Shown: piece after piece, positions 53,580 to 64,000 of the stretch
Position numbering within the stretch: position 1 is the first letter of the stretch
Layout: each line of letters opens with the position of its first letter
Assembly (NCBI RefSeq): GCF_000931445.1
Contig: NZ_CP010849.1
Coordinates: 4,464,001-4,528,000, forward strand
Length of the DNA stretch: 64,000 bases
Reading direction: 5' to 3'
Origin: Streptomyces cyaneogriseus subsp. noncyanogenus
GTDB lineage: Bacteria; Actinomycetota; Actinomycetes; Streptomycetales; Streptomycetaceae
The notes under the pieces: generated by a model
Database searches by the model: none
What the model was told of the DNA's origin: nothing
The model's input: the letters and a program-made list of their open reading frames with translations, nothing else
Program-made: the position numbers and the translations under genes

Positions 53580-56080
53580 CCGTGACCACCAGCGCTCCCT
53601 CCTCGGGGGGCGAGGCGGCACGCCCGCCGGAAGACCTCGTGACCCTGACGATCGACGGCATCGAGATCAGCGTGCCCAAGGGCACCCTGGTCATCCGGGC
53701 CGCCGAGCAGCTCGGCATCGAGATCCCCCGGTTCTGCGACCACCCGCTCCTCGACCCGGCCGGCGCCTGCCGCCAGTGCATCGTCGAGGTCGAGGGCCAG
53801 CGCAAGCCCATGGCGTCCTGCACCATCACCTGCACCGACGGGATGGTGGTCAGGACCCACCTCACCTCGCCGGTCGCGGAGAAGGCCCAGAAGGGTGTGA
53901 TGGAGCTGCTGCTCATCAACCACCCGCTGGACTGCCCGGTGTGCGACAAGGGCGGCGAGTGCCCGCTGCAGAACCAGGCCATGTCGCACGGCCACGCCGA
54001 GTCCCGCTTCGAGGGCAGGAAGCGCACCTACGAGAAGCCCGTGCCGATCTCCACGCAGGTGCTGCTCGACCGGGAGCGGTGCGTGCTGTGCGCGCGCTGC
54101 ACCCGCTTCTCGAACCAGATCGCCGGCGACCCGATGATCGAGCTGGTCGAGCGGGGCGCGCTCCAGCAGGTCGGCACCGGCGAGGGCGACCCGTTCGAGT
54201 CGTACTTCTCCGGCAACACCATCCAGATCTGCCCGGTCGGCGCGCTGACCTCGGCGGCGTACCGGTTCCGCTCCCGCCCCTTCGACCTGGTCTCCTCGCC
54301 GTCGGTGTGCGAGCACTGCTCCGGCGGCTGCGCCACCCGCACCGACCACCGGCGCGGCAAGGTGATGCGGCGCCTGGCCGCCCACGACCCCGAGGTCAAC
54401 GAGGAGTGGATCTGCGACAAGGGGCGCTTCGCGTTCCGGTACGCGCAGCAGCGGGACCGCCTTCGGACGCCGCTGGTGCGCAACGCCGAGGGCGAGCTGG
54501 AACCGGCCTCCTGGCCGGACGCGTTGCAGATCGCCGCGCAGGGGCTGCTCGCCTCCCGGGGCCGCACCGGTGTCCTGACCGGCGGGCGGCTCACCGTGGA
54601 GGACGCCTACGCGTACAGCAAGTTCGCGCGCGTGGCGCTCGACACCAACGACATCGACTTCCGCGCCCGCGTGCACAGCGGCGAGGAGGCCGACTTCCTG
54701 GCCGCCCGGGTCGCCGGACGCGGCCGCGACCTCGACGGCGCCGGTGTCACCTACACCGCGCTGGAGAAGGCGCCCGCCGTGCTGCTGGCCGGCTTCGAGG
54801 CCGAGGAGGAGGCGCCCGGCGTCTTCCTGCGGCTGCGCAAGGCGTGGCGGAGGCACGGACAGCAGGTGTTCGCGCTGGCCACCCACGCCACCCGCGGTCT
54901 GGAGAAGGCCGGGGGCACGCTGCTGCCGGCCGCGCCCGGCACCGAGACGGAGTGGCTGGACGCGCTCGCCGGCGGCGTCGGTCTGGACGAGGACGGCAGC
55001 CGGGCCGCCGGGGCGCTGCGCGCCGAGGGCGCCGTGATCGTCGTCGGTGAGCGCCTGGCGGGCGTCGCCGGCGGCCTCACCGCGGCCGTGCGGGCCGCCG
55101 CCGCGACCGGCGCCCACCTGGTGTGGATCCCGCGCCGGGCGGGCGAGCGCGGTGCGGTCGAGGCGGGGGCGCTGCCGTCGCTGCTGCCGGGCGGGCGCCC
55201 GGCCACCGACCCGCGCGCGCGGGAGGAGGTCGCCGCCGTCTGGGGCGTGGCCGGACTGCCGCACCGCTACGGCCGCGACACCGGCCAGATCATCGAGGCC
55301 GCCGCCACGGGCGAACTCCAGGCCCTGCTGGTGGCGGGCGTGGAGGTGGCCGACCTGCCGGACCCGGCACGCGCGCGTGCCGCGCTCGCCGAGGCCGGGT
55401 TCCTGGTCTCGCTGGAGCTGCGGCCCAGCGAGGTCAGCGCGCTCGCCGACGTGGTGCTGCCGGTGGCGGCGGTCGCGGAGAAGGCCGGGACCTTCCTCAA
55501 CTGGGAGGGCCGGGTCCGCCTCTTCGAGGCCGCGCTCAAGCCCGACCAGGCGACGCACCGCCTGCCGCCCACCGACGCGCGGGTGCTGCAGATGCTCGCC
55601 GACGCCATGGACGTCCACCTGGGCCTGCCCGACCTGCGGACCGTGCGCGCGGAACTGGACCGGCTCGGCGTCTGGGACGGCCCGCGGGCCACCGCACCCC
55701 TGGAGACGGCGGGCGCGCTGCCCCGGCCGGCCGCCGGGGAGGCGGTGCTCGCCGGGCACCGGCTCCTGCTCGACCAGGGCCTGCTCCAGCAGGGCGACGA
55801 GGCGCTCGCCGGGACCCGTCACGCCGCACACGCGCGCGTGTCGCCCGCCACCGCCGCCGAGGTGGGGGTCGCGGACGGCGGCGTCCTTGCGGTGACCGGC
55901 CCCGCCGGCTCCGTCGCCCTCCCGCTGCGGGTCACCGAGATGCCCGACCGCGTGGTGTGGCTCCCGCTGAACTCCACCGGCGGCGGCGTCGCCGCCGACA
56001 CCGGGGCGCTGCCCGGCTCCCTCGTCCGCATCGGCCCGGCGAAATCCGCCGCCGAGGCCCCCCAGGAGGTGGAGGCATGA
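53576..56080 (+). CDS. nuoG: NADH-quinone oxidoreductase subunit G
   Basis: An 834-residue subunit. N-terminal ferredoxin domain ([20 protein letters not shown]), then the HxxxCxxC/CxxC region ([17 protein letters not shown]), the CVLCARC cluster and an additional cluster at CEHCSGGC...C, followed by a molybdopterin-oxidoreductase-like domain. It carries electrons along the peripheral arm. The C-terminal third is Ala/Gly-rich and divergent. Overlaps nuoF and nuoH by 4 bp. Confidence 0.95.
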
Positions 56081-57453
56081 GCCCGTACCTCGCCGCTGAA
56101 GACCTCTCGATGTTCGGCCGCGACCCGTGGTGGCTGATCGTCGTCAAGGCGGTGTTCTGCTTCGCCTTCCTGATGGTGACCGTACTGATCGCCATCGTCA
56201 TGGAGCGCAAGGTCGTCGCCTGGATGCAGCTGCGCATCGGCCCCAACCGGCACGGCCCCTGGGGCATGCTCCAGTCGCTCGCCGACGGCATCAAGCTGAT
56301 GCTCAAGGAGGACGTCGTCGTCAAACGCGCGGACAAGGCGGTGTACGTCCTCGCGCCGATCGTCGCGGCCATCCCGGCCTTCATGGCGATCGCGGTGATC
56401 CCCTTCGGCCCGTCCGGCAACGAGATCTCCATCTTCGGCCAGCGCACCACGATGCAACTCACCGACCTGCCGATCGCGATGCTGTACATCCTCGCCGTCG
56501 CCTCGGTCGGCATCTACGGCATCGTGCTGGCGGGCTGGAGCTCGGGATCGACGTACCCGCTGCTCGGCGGGCTCCGCTCCTGCGCGCAGATGATCTCCTA
56601 CGAGATCGCGATGGGCGCCGCGTTCGCCTCGGTGTTCCTCTACTCGGGCTCGATGTCGACCTCGGCCATCGTCGAGCAGCAGGCCGACCGCTGGTACATC
56701 CTGCTGCTGCCGGTCTCCTTCCTCCTCTACATCGTCACGATGGTCGGCGAGACCAACCGCGCCCCCTTCGACATGCCGGAGTCCGAGGGCGACCTGGTCG
56801 GCGGCTTCAACACGGAGTACTCGTCGATCAAGTTCGCGATGTTCATGCTCGCCGAGTACGTGAACATGGTGACGGTCTCCGCGGTGACCACCACCCTCTT
56901 CCTGGGCGGCTGGCGGGCTCCCTGGCCCATCAGCACCTTCTGGGAGGGCGCGAACCACGGCTGGTGGCCGCTGCTCTGGTTCGTCGTCAAGGTCCAGTTG
57001 CTGCTCTTCCTCTTCGTCTGGCTGCGCGGCACGCTCCCGCGCGTCCGCTACGACCAGCTCATGAAGCTGGGCTGGAAGGTCCTCATCCCGGTCTCCCTGG
57101 TGTGGCTGATGCTGGTCGCCACCATCCGGGCCCTGCGGAACGAGAACTACGACTTCGCCGACATCGCCCTCTACGTCTGCGCCGGCGTCCTCGCGGTGCT
57201 GCTGCTCTCCTTCGTCGCCGACCTCTACCGCGACAAGGCCAAGCGGGCCGAGCCGCCCGCCGGGGAGCCGGCCGCCTTCGACCCGATGGCCGGCGGGTTC
57301 CCCGTACCGCCGCTGCCGGGGCAGGAGTTGCCGCCGGTGCCGCGCCGCCGCCCGCGCCAGGAGCGGGAGCTGATTGTCAGTGGCGGGCCCGATACTCACA
57401 GTGACGGATCTGTGGGCGGTTCTACGGATGGAAAGGAGGCGTCCGATGGCTGA
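56077..57453 (+). CDS. nuoH: NADH-quinone oxidoreductase subunit H
   Basis: A 458-residue membrane subunit at the junction of the two arms. [27 protein letters not shown] and [20 protein letters not shown] are diagnostic quinone-channel motifs. About eight helices, then an extra cytoplasmic tail of about 75 residues rich in Pro and Arg. It overlaps the start of nuoI by 8 bp. Confidence 0.96.
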   Translation: MSPYLAAEDLSMFGRDPWWLIVVKAVFCFAFLMVTVLIAIVMERKVVAWMQLRIGPNRHGPWGMLQSLADGIKLMLKEDVVVKRADKAVYVLAPIVAAIPAFMAIAVIPFGPSGNEISIFGQRTTMQLTDLPIAMLYILAVASVGIYGIVLAGWSSGSTYPLLGGLRSCAQMISYEIAMGAAFASVFLYSGSMSTSAIVEQQADRWYILLLPVSFLLYIVTMVGETNRAPFDMPESEGDLVGGFNTEYSSIKFAMFMLAEYVNMVTVSAVTTTLFLGGWRAPWPISTFWEGANHGWWPLLWFVVKVQLLLFLFVWLRGTLPRVRYDQLMKLGWKVLIPVSLVWLMLVATIRALRNENYDFADIALYVCAGVLAVLLLSFVADLYRDKAKRAEPPAGEPAAFDPMAGGFPVPPLPGQELPPVPRRRPRQERELIVSGGPDTHSDGSVGGSTDGKEASDG

Positions 57454-58096
57454 GGAGCCCCAGGAGGCCGGGCGGGCCAAGCCCGGTTTCCAGAACCCGG
57501 TGGCCGGCTTCGGCGTGACCTTCAAGGCCATGTTCAAGAAGCGGCTGACCGAGCAGTACCCGGAGCAGCAGAAGACCACCGCTCCGCGCTTCCACGGACG
57601 GCACCAGCTCAACCGCCATCCGGACGGCCTGGAGAAGTGCGTCGGCTGCGAGCTGTGCGCCTGGGCGTGCCCCGCGGACGCGATCTACGTCGAGGGCGCG
57701 GACAACACCGACGAGGAGCGCTACTCGCCGGGCGAGCGGTACGGCCGCGTCTACCAGATCAACTACGCCCGCTGCATCCTGTGCGGGCTGTGCATCGAGG
57801 CGTGCCCCACGCGCGCGCTGACGATGACCAACGAGTTCGAGCTGGCCGACTCCAGCCGCGCCAACCTCATCTACACCAAGGAGCAGCTCCTCGCCGGTCT
57901 GGAGGAGGACATGGTCGAGCCGCCGCACGCCATGTACCCCGGCACGGACGAACAGGACTACTACCGGGGAGCGGTGACCGGGGCCGCGCCCGGGACGACA
58001 CGCCAGGTCGCCCGCTCCGAGGGCGAGGACGTCCAGGAGGCCGCCTCCACCTTCGGCGCGCAGGAACCGGCGTCGAAGAAGGTGATCGACCGATGA
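57446..58096 (+). CDS. nuoI: NADH-quinone oxidoreductase subunit I
   Basis: A 216-residue ferredoxin-type subunit with two [4Fe-4S] clusters N6a/N6b: [12 protein letters not shown] and [12 protein letters not shown]. The ATG at 57446 is placed after AAGGAGG (57433-57439), inside the end of nuoH. A C-terminal extension of about 50 residues is present. Confidence 0.96.
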   Translation: MAEEPQEAGRAKPGFQNPVAGFGVTFKAMFKKRLTEQYPEQQKTTAPRFHGRHQLNRHPDGLEKCVGCELCAWACPADAIYVEGADNTDEERYSPGERYGRVYQINYARCILCGLCIEACPTRALTMTNEFELADSSRANLIYTKEQLLAGLEEDMVEPPHAMYPGTDEQDYYRGAVTGAAPGTTRQVARSEGEDVQEAASTFGAQEPASKKVIDR

Positions 58097-58935
58097 CCGC
58101 GCAGCTCGCCGCGTACTCCACGTCCACCGGAGAGGCCGTCCAGTTCTGGGTCCTCGGCACGGTCGCCGTGATCGGCGCCCTGTGCACCGTCTTCATGAAG
58201 AGGGCCGTGCACAGCGCGCTCTGCCTGGCCGGCACCATGATCGTGCTGGCGGTGTTCTACCTCGCCAACGGCGCCTACTTCCTCGGCGTCGTGCAGATCG
58301 TCGTCTACACCGGCGCGATCATGATGCTGTTCCTCTTCGTGGTGATGCTGGTCGGCGTCACCGCGGCGGACTCCCTGAAGGAGACCATCAGGGGCCAGCG
58401 CTGGCTCGCCCTGGTGTGCGGGCTCGGCTTCGGCATCCTGCTGATCGCCGGCATCGGCAACGCCTCCCTGAAGGAGTTCAACGGCATCGGCCAGGCGAAC
58501 GCGGGCGGCAACGTGGAGGGCATCGCCTCCCTCCTCTTCACGAAGTACGTCTTCGCCTTCGAGATCACCGGTGCCCTGCTCATCACCGCGGCGATCGGTG
58601 CCATGGTGCTCACCCACCGGGAGCGCACCGAGCGCGCCAAGACCCAGCGCGAGCTGGCCGAGCAGCGGGTCCGGGAGGGCACGTACCTGCCGCCGCTGCC
58701 CGCGCCCGGGGTCTACGCCCGGCACAACGCCGTCGACATCGCCGGCCTGCTGCCCGACGGCACCCCGTCCGAGCTCACCGTCAGCAGGACGCTGCGCGAG
58801 CGCGGCCAGATCCGTGACGTGTCGCAGGAGGCCCTGGGCGACCTGCGGGCCCTGGAGCAGCGTGCCGAGGAGCGCCTGGAGCGCAAGGGCACCGTTCCGC
58901 CGCCCTTCAAGCGGTCCGAGGAGGCGTCGAAGTGA
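58093..58935 (+). CDS. nuoJ: NADH-quinone oxidoreductase subunit J
   Basis: A 280-residue membrane subunit with five helices, including [21 protein letters not shown], the pi-bulge helix region important for proton coupling. A hydrophilic tail of about 100 residues extends past the last helix. Overlaps nuoI and nuoK by 4 bp. Confidence 0.95.
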   Translation: MTAQLAAYSTSTGEAVQFWVLGTVAVIGALCTVFMKRAVHSALCLAGTMIVLAVFYLANGAYFLGVVQIVVYTGAIMMLFLFVVMLVGVTAADSLKETIRGQRWLALVCGLGFGILLIAGIGNASLKEFNGIGQANAGGNVEGIASLLFTKYVFAFEITGALLITAAIGAMVLTHRERTERAKTQRELAEQRVREGTYLPPLPAPGVYARHNAVDIAGLLPDGTPSELTVSRTLRERGQIRDVSQEALGDLRALEQRAEERLERKGTVPPPFKRSEEASK

Positions 58936-59231
58936 GTCCCGTCAACTACCTCTATCTCGCGGCCCTGCTCTTCACGATCGGTGCCACGGGCGTGCTGATC
59001 CGGCGCAACGCGATCGTCGTCTTCATGTGCGTCGAGCTGATGCTCAACGCGTGCAACCTCGCGTTCGTCGCCTTCTCGCGGATGCACGGCAACCTCGACG
59101 GCCAGATCATCGCGTTCTTCACGATGGTCGTCGCCGCCGCGGAGGTCGTGGTCGGGCTCGCGATCATCGTGTCCCTGTTCCGTTCCCGCCACTCGGCCTC
59201 GGTCGACGACGCCAGCCTGATGAAGCTGTAA
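58932..59231 (+). CDS. nuoK: NADH-quinone oxidoreductase subunit K
   Basis: A 99-residue, three-helix membrane subunit. The conserved Glu residues lie in [16 protein letters not shown] and [15 protein letters not shown] start overlapping the nuoJ stop. Confidence 0.96.
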   Translation: MSPVNYLYLAALLFTIGATGVLIRRNAIVVFMCVELMLNACNLAFVAFSRMHGNLDGQIIAFFTMVVAAAEVVVGLAIIVSLFRSRHSASVDDASLMKL

Positions 59232-59246
59232 GGGGCGCTGGACCGA

Positions 59247-61217
59247 ATGAACACTGAGAACCTGATTGCGCTGCTGGTGGCGGCGCCCCTGCTCGGAGCC
59301 GCGGTCCTGCTGGTCGGCGGACGCCGGCTGGACGCGGTCGGCCACTGGGTCGGCACGCTGCTGGCGGCCGTGTCGTTCGTGCTCGGCCTCGTTCTCTTCA
59401 CCGACATGCTCGGCGAGGACGCCGCCCACCGCACCCTGACGCAGCACCTGTTCAGCTGGGTCCCCGTGGAGGGGTTCCAGGCCGACGTCGCCTTCCGGCT
59501 CGACCAGCTGTCGATGACGTTCGTGCTGCTGATCACCGGCGTCGGCTCCCTGATCCACCTGTACTCGATCGGGTACATGGAGCACGACGAGCGCCGCCGC
59601 CGCTTCTTCGGCTATCTGAACCTGTTCCTCGCGGCGATGCTGATCCTCGTCCTCGCCGACAACTACCTGCTGCTGTACGTCGGCTGGGAGGGCGTCGGCC
59701 TCGCCTCCTACCTGCTGATCGGCTTCTGGCAGCACAAGCCCAGCGCCGCCACGGCCGCGAAGAAGGCCTTCCTGGTCAACCGGGTCGGCGACATGGGCCT
59801 GTCGATCGCGATCATGCTGATGTTCCTGTGGTTCGGCACCTTCGCCTTCGGGCCGGTGCTCGGCACCCACGAGGAGGCCGGACTCGCCGGCGGCGCCGGT
59901 GAGGGCAAGCTGACGGCGATCGCCCTGATGCTGCTGCTCGCGGCCTGCGGCAAGTCCGCCCAGGTGCCGCTGCAGTCCTGGCTCGGGGACGCGATGGAGG
60001 GCCCCACCCCGGTCTCGGCCCTCATCCACGCCGCCACCATGGTGACCGCGGGCGTCTACCTGATCGTCCGTTCCGGCGCGATCTTCAACGGCGCCCCCGA
60101 CGCACAGCTCGTCGTCGCCACCGTCGGCGCGGTCACGCTGCTGTTCGGTGCGATCGTCGGTTGCGCCAAGGACGACATCAAGAAGGCGCTGGCCGGCTCG
60201 ACCATGTCGCAGATCGGCTACATGGTGCTGGCCGCGGGCCTCGGCCCCATCGGCTACGTCTTCGCGATCATGCACCTGGTGACGCACGGCTTCTTCAAGG
60301 CCGGGCTCTTCCTCGGCGCCGGTTCCGTGATGCACGGCATGAACGACGAGGTCGACATGCGCCGCTACGGCGGCCTCAGGAAGTACATGCCGGTCACCTT
60401 CGTCACCTTCGGCCTCGGCTACCTCGCCATCATCGGTTTCCCGGGCCTGTCCGGCTTCTTCTCCAAGGACAAGATCATCGAAGCGTCGTTCGCCAAGGGC
60501 GGCACCGAGGGCTGGATCCTCGGCGCCGTGGCCCTGCTCGGCGCGGCCATCACGGCGTACTACATGACGCGCGTGATGCTGATGACGTTCTTCGGCGAGG
60601 AGCGCTGGCGCAACGCCCCGACGCCGTCCCCGGCCCAGCCGGACGTGGAGCCCGCCGCCGAGACCCGCGGCGAGTACACCCCGCCGCACCCGCACGAGTC
60701 GCCGAAGGTCATGACGGTCCCGATGATCGTGCTGGCCGTCGGATCGGTGGCCGGCGGCGCCTTCTTCAGCATCGGCGACCGCTTCCTGCACTGGCTGGAG
60801 CCCATCACCGGGCACGACCACGGGCACGCGCCGATCAGCGCCCTGACGGTCACGCTGGCCACGGTCGCCGTGATGGTCGTCGGCGTGGCGCTCGCCTGGG
60901 CGCAGTACGGCCGCCGCCCGGTCCCGGCCGTCGCCCCGCGCGGGTCGCTGCTCACCCGGGCCGCCCGGCGCGACCTGCTCCAGGACGACTTCAACCACGT
61001 GGTCCTGGTCCGCGGCGGCGAGCACCTCACCCGCTCCCTGGTGTACGTCGACCACACCCTGGTCGACGGCGTCGTCAACGGCACGGCGGCCTCGGTCGGC
61101 GGCCTGTCCGGGCGGATGCGCAGGCTGCAGAACGGCTTCGCGCGCTCGTACGCGGTCTCCATGTTCGGCGGTGCGGCGGTCCTCGTCGCCGCGACCCTGC
61201 TGATGAGGGCGGTCTGA
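59247..61217 (+). CDS. nuoL: NADH-quinone oxidoreductase subunit L
   Basis: A 656-residue antiporter-like subunit with about 16 helices. [20 protein letters not shown] with the key Glu, [11 protein letters not shown], and [17 protein letters not shown] are typical. The C-terminal part contains the amphipathic lateral helix region. A His/Asp-rich loop at HPHESPK and GHDHGHAP is present. ATG at 59247 after AAGGGGCG. Confidence 0.95.
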   Translation: MNTENLIALLVAAPLLGAAVLLVGGRRLDAVGHWVGTLLAAVSFVLGLVLFTDMLGEDAAHRTLTQHLFSWVPVEGFQADVAFRLDQLSMTFVLLITGVGSLIHLYSIGYMEHDERRRRFFGYLNLFLAAMLILVLADNYLLLYVGWEGVGLASYLLIGFWQHKPSAATAAKKAFLVNRVGDMGLSIAIMLMFLWFGTFAFGPVLGTHEEAGLAGGAGEGKLTAIALMLLLAACGKSAQVPLQSWLGDAMEGPTPVSALIHAATMVTAGVYLIVRSGAIFNGAPDAQLVVATVGAVTLLFGAIVGCAKDDIKKALAGSTMSQIGYMVLAAGLGPIGYVFAIMHLVTHGFFKAGLFLGAGSVMHGMNDEVDMRRYGGLRKYMPVTFVTFGLGYLAIIGFPGLSGFFSKDKIIEASFAKGGTEGWILGAVALLGAAITAYYMTRVMLMTFFGEERWRNAPTPSPAQPDVEPAAETRGEYTPPHPHESPKVMTVPMIVLAVGSVAGGAFFSIGDRFLHWLEPITGHDHGHAPISALTVTLATVAVMVVGVALAWAQYGRRPVPAVAPRGSLLTRAARRDLLQDDFNHVVLVRGGEHLTRSLVYVDHTLVDGVVNGTAASVGGLSGRMRRLQNGFARSYAVSMFGGAAVLVAATLLMRAV

Positions 61218-61222
61218 TACCG

Positions 61223-62794
61223 ATGTCCTTTCCCCTGCTGACAGCGACGGCGGTGCTCCCCGCCGTCGGGGCGATCGCCACGGCCGCCGTGCCGGCCGCG
61301 AAGCGCACCGCGGCCAAGTGGCTGGCGCTGCTGTTCTCGCTGGCCACGCTCGCCCTCGCGCTCGCGGTCCTGGTGCGCTTCGACCCGGACGGCGACCGCT
61401 ACCAGCTCACCGAGTCCCACTCCTGGATCGCGGACTTCGGGGTCCGCTACGAGCTGGGCGTGGACGGCATCGCGGTGGCGCTGATCGCGCTGACCGCCGT
61501 GCTGATCCCGTTCATCGTCCTCGCGGGCTGGCACGACGCCGACCCGCTGGAGACCGGCAGCAAGCGGTGGCGGCCGACGCAGGGCTTCTTCGCCCTGATC
61601 CTGGCCGTCGAGGCGATGGTGATCATCTCCTTCGCGGCCACCGACGTCTTCCTCTTCTACATCTTCTTCGAAGCCATGCTGATCCCGATGTACTTCCTCA
61701 TCGGCGGCTTCGGGGACCGCGCCCACGAGCACGGCGAGAAGTCGGCGGCGACGCAGCGGTCGTACGCGGCGGTGAAGTTCCTGCTCTACAACCTGGCCGG
61801 CGGTCTGATCATGCTGGCCGCGGTGATCGGCCTCTACGTGGTCGCCGGGAACTTCTCGCTCACCGAGATCGCCGAGGCCCGGGCCGACGGCTCGCTGGAC
61901 ATGGCGACGAACACCGAGCGGTGGCTCTTCCTCGGCTTCTTCTTCGCCTTCGCGGTGAAGGCGCCGCTGTGGCCGCTGCACACCTGGCTGCCCAACGCGA
62001 TGGGGGAGGCCACCGCCCCGGTCGCCGTGCTCATCACGGCGGTCGTGGACAAGGTGGGCACCTTCGCGATGCTCCGCTTCTGCCTCCAGCTGTTCCCGGA
62101 GGCCAGCGCGTGGGCGACACCCGTCGTCCTCGTCCTCGCCCTGATCAGCATCATCTACGGGGCGCTTCTCGCGGTCGGCCAGCGCGACATCAAGCGGCTG
62201 GTGGCCTACGCGTCGATCTCGCACTTCGGCTTCATCATCATGGGCATCTTCGCGATGACCAGCCAGGGCCAGTCCGGGGCGACGCTCTACATGGTCAACC
62301 ACGGGCTCTCCACCGCCGCGCTGATGCTGGTGGCGGGCTTCCTGATCTCGCGGCGCGGCTCGCGGCTCATCGCCGACTACGGCGGGGTGCAGAAGGTCGC
62401 CCCGGTCCTCGCCGGCACGTTCCTGATCGGGGGCCTGGCGACCCTGTCGCTGCCGGGTCTGGCGCCCTTCGTCAGCGAGTTCCTCGTCCTGGTCGGCACG
62501 TTCACGCGCTACCCGGTGATCGGCATCATCGCCACCTTCGGCATCGTCCTCGCCGCGCTCTACACCCTCGTCCTGTACCAGCGGACGATGACGGGCCCGG
62601 TGAAGCCCGAGGTCGCCACGATGCCCGACCTGCGCGTGCGTGAGCTCGCGGTCGTCGCTCCGCTGGTCGCCCTGCTGCTCTTCCTGGGCGTCTACCCGAA
62701 GCCCGTCACGGACATCGTGAACCCGGCGGTCGAGCAGACCATGTCCGACGTACAGAAGAAGGACCCCCAGCCCGAGGTGGAGGCGGCCAAGTGA
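61223..62794 (+). CDS. nuoM: NADH-quinone oxidoreductase subunit M
   Basis: A 523-residue proton-pumping subunit with 14 helices. YIFFEAMLIPMYFLIG contains the conserved Glu, and AVKAPLWPLHTWLPNAMGEA the conserved Lys. ATG at 61223, 5 bp after nuoL. Overlaps nuoN by 4 bp. Confidence 0.95.
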   Translation: MSFPLLTATAVLPAVGAIATAAVPAAKRTAAKWLALLFSLATLALALAVLVRFDPDGDRYQLTESHSWIADFGVRYELGVDGIAVALIALTAVLIPFIVLAGWHDADPLETGSKRWRPTQGFFALILAVEAMVIISFAATDVFLFYIFFEAMLIPMYFLIGGFGDRAHEHGEKSAATQRSYAAVKFLLYNLAGGLIMLAAVIGLYVVAGNFSLTEIAEARADGSLDMATNTERWLFLGFFFAFAVKAPLWPLHTWLPNAMGEATAPVAVLITAVVDKVGTFAMLRFCLQLFPEASAWATPVVLVLALISIIYGALLAVGQRDIKRLVAYASISHFGFIIMGIFAMTSQGQSGATLYMVNHGLSTAALMLVAGFLISRRGSRLIADYGGVQKVAPVLAGTFLIGGLATLSLPGLAPFVSEFLVLVGTFTRYPVIGIIATFGIVLAALYTLVLYQRTMTGPVKPEVATMPDLRVRELAVVAPLVALLLFLGVYPKPVTDIVNPAVEQTMSDVQKKDPQPEVEAAK

Positions 62795-64000
62795 GCGCAT
62801 CAGCCGTCCACAGCCTGTGGACAACGGCGGCAACCGCGGCCGACCCGATCACGAAGATCGACGCGCCGAAGTTCGAGTACGGGCAGATGTCGCCCACCCT
62901 GATCGTCGTCGGCGCGGCGATCGTCGGGGTCCTCGTCGAGGCGTTCGTGCCGCGCAGGACCCGCTACCACGCCCAGATGTTCGTCTCCGTCGTCGCGCTC
63001 GCCGCCGCCTTCGCCGCGGTCGTCGCGCTCGCGGCCGACGGATACGGCACGACCAAGGCGCGGATCGCGGCGATGGGCGCGATCGCCGTCGACGGACCCG
63101 CCCTGTTCCTGCAGGGCACCATTCTGCTGGCCGCGCTGGTCGGCCTGTTCACCTTCGCCGAGCGGCGGCTGGACCCCGCGGCGCACGGCAACCGGGTCGA
63201 CTCCTTCGCCGCGCAGGCCGCCTCCGTGCCCGGCAGCGACAGCGAGAAGGCGGCCGTGAGGGCCGGCTTCACCACCACCGAGGTCTTCCCGCTGCTGCTG
63301 TTCGCGGTCGCCGGCATGCTCGTCTTCCCGGCCGCCAACGACCTGCTGACCCTGTTCGTGGCCCTGGAGGTTCTCTCCCTCCCGCTGTACCTGCTGTGCG
63401 CGCTGGCCCGCCGCAAGCGGCTCATGTCGCAGGAAGCCGCGGTCAAGTACTTCCTGCTCGGCGCGTTCGCCTCGGCGTTCACCCTGTTCGGCATCGCCCT
63501 GCTGTACGGCTACGCCGGCTCGATGTCGTACGCGCGGATCGCCCAGGTCGTCGACGGGTCGGCCATCGACATCACTCCCGCGCTCGCCGACACCATGGGC
63601 AACGACGCGCTGCTCCTGGTGGGCGCCGGGCTGCTCGTGATGGGCCTGCTGTTCAAGGTGGGCGCGGTGCCGTTCCACATGTGGACGCCGGACGTGTACC
63701 AGGGCGCGCCGACGCCGGTGACCGGCTTCATGGCGGCGGCGACGAAGGTGGCCGCGTTCGGCGCGCTGCTGCGGATCCTGTACGTCGTCCTGCCCGGCCT
63801 GCGCTGGGACTGGCGGCCGGTGATGTGGGGCGTGGCGATCGTCACCATGCTGGGCGGCGCCATCGTGGCGATCACGCAGACCGACATCAAGCGGCTGCTG
63901 GCGTACTCGTCGATCGCCCACGCGGGCTTCATCCTGGCGGGCGTCATCGCGACCACCCCGGACGGGGTGTCGTCGGTCCTCTTCTACCTCGCGGCGTACT
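62791..64000 (+). CDS. nuoN: NADH-quinone oxidoreductase subunit N (5' part, cut by window edge)
   Basis: GTG at 62791 overlaps the nuoM stop; the frame is open to the window end, about 403 residues of an expected 500-550. Third antiporter-like pumping subunit: FKVGAVPFHMWTPDVYQGAPTP near the end of the window and TQTDIKRLLAYSSIAHAGF are diagnostic. Codons 6-11 contain a small palindrome including a DnaA-box-like TGTGGACAA. Confidence 0.95.
   Translation, partial: MSASAVHSLWTTAATAADPITKIDAPKFEYGQMSPTLIVVGAAIVGVLVEAFVPRRTRYHAQMFVSVVALAAAFAAVVALAADGYGTTKARIAAMGAIAVDGPALFLQGTILLAALVGLFTFAERRLDPAAHGNRVDSFAAQAASVPGSDSEKAAVRAGFTTTEVFPLLLFAVAGMLVFPAANDLLTLFVALEVLSLPLYLLCALARRKRLMSQEAAVKYFLLGAFASAFTLFGIALLYGYAGSMSYARIAQVVDGSAIDITPALADTMGNDALLLVGAGLLVMGLLFKVGAVPFHMWTPDVYQGAPTPVTGFMAAATKVAAFGALLRILYVVLPGLRWDWRPVMWGVAIVTMLGGAIVAITQTDIKRLLAYSSIAHAGFILAGVIATTPDGVSSVLFYLAAY

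Noticed and set aside
62807-62824. DnaA-box-like TGTGGACAA within a small palindrome at the start of nuoN
   Set aside because: A single box inside a coding region is not an origin; no cluster of boxes or dnaA/dnaN genes nearby.

Overview
The window is chromosomal DNA from a Streptomyces-type actinomycete. It is very GC-rich with strong third-position GC bias, uses many GTG starts and 4-bp ATGA/GTGA overlaps, and its terminators are GC-rich hairpins without U-tracts. Gene content and order match the core region that in S. coelicolor runs roughly from the ccd/res cluster through the futalosine menaquinone genes to the nuo operon (recognised from memory, not searched).

Most of the window builds a respiratory chain. 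Positions 1965-6247 hold a system II cytochrome c maturation operon (ResA-like thioredoxin, CcdA, ResB, CcsB/ResC). Menaquinone synthesis by the futalosine route is scattered through the window: mqnL-mqnP-mqnM (10120-13305), mqnE (14001), mqnA (32872), mqnC (36910), the final methyltransferase menG (43872), and a MenJ-like isoprenoid reductase (45209). Positions 48372-64000 hold a complete nuoA-nuoM plus the start of nuoN, preceded by a candidate Rex operator that would tie complex I expression to NADH/NAD+. mqnB and mqnD are not in the window.

Between these lie accessory modules. One is a fatty-acid/beta-ketoacyl island (TetR, MaoC hydratase, two-domain FabG4-like reductase, thiolase, long-chain acyl-CoA ligase; 18549-25405). 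Another is a WhiJ-like regulatory trio (DUF5753 HTH protein, tandem-repeat DUF397 protein, ATP-binding protein; 26141-27978). Others are a TetR/MFS pair, an AzlCD exporter with a divergent XRE-cupin regulator, a cold-shock protein, and a cell-envelope polysaccharide group (GH18 lipoprotein, NodB deacetylase fused to GT2, acyltransferase; 38751-43841). There are also an NlpC/P60 hydrolase and a UdgX uracil-DNA glycosylase.

The most interesting observations are: a 33-aa Cys-codon leader peptide with tandem 19-bp repeats ahead of a DAACS symporter (17006-17190); a 66-aa peptide with a near-canonical double-glycine leader and a wholly anionic core, close to a lone type IV prepilin-like peptidase (34218-35521); a metal-ligand-less amidohydrolase fragment coupled to mqnC; a DUF397 protein expanded by exact 60-bp repeats; UdgX with its covalent-capture loop; paired palindromes between fabG and the thiolase; and several tandem-repeat tracts at gene ends.
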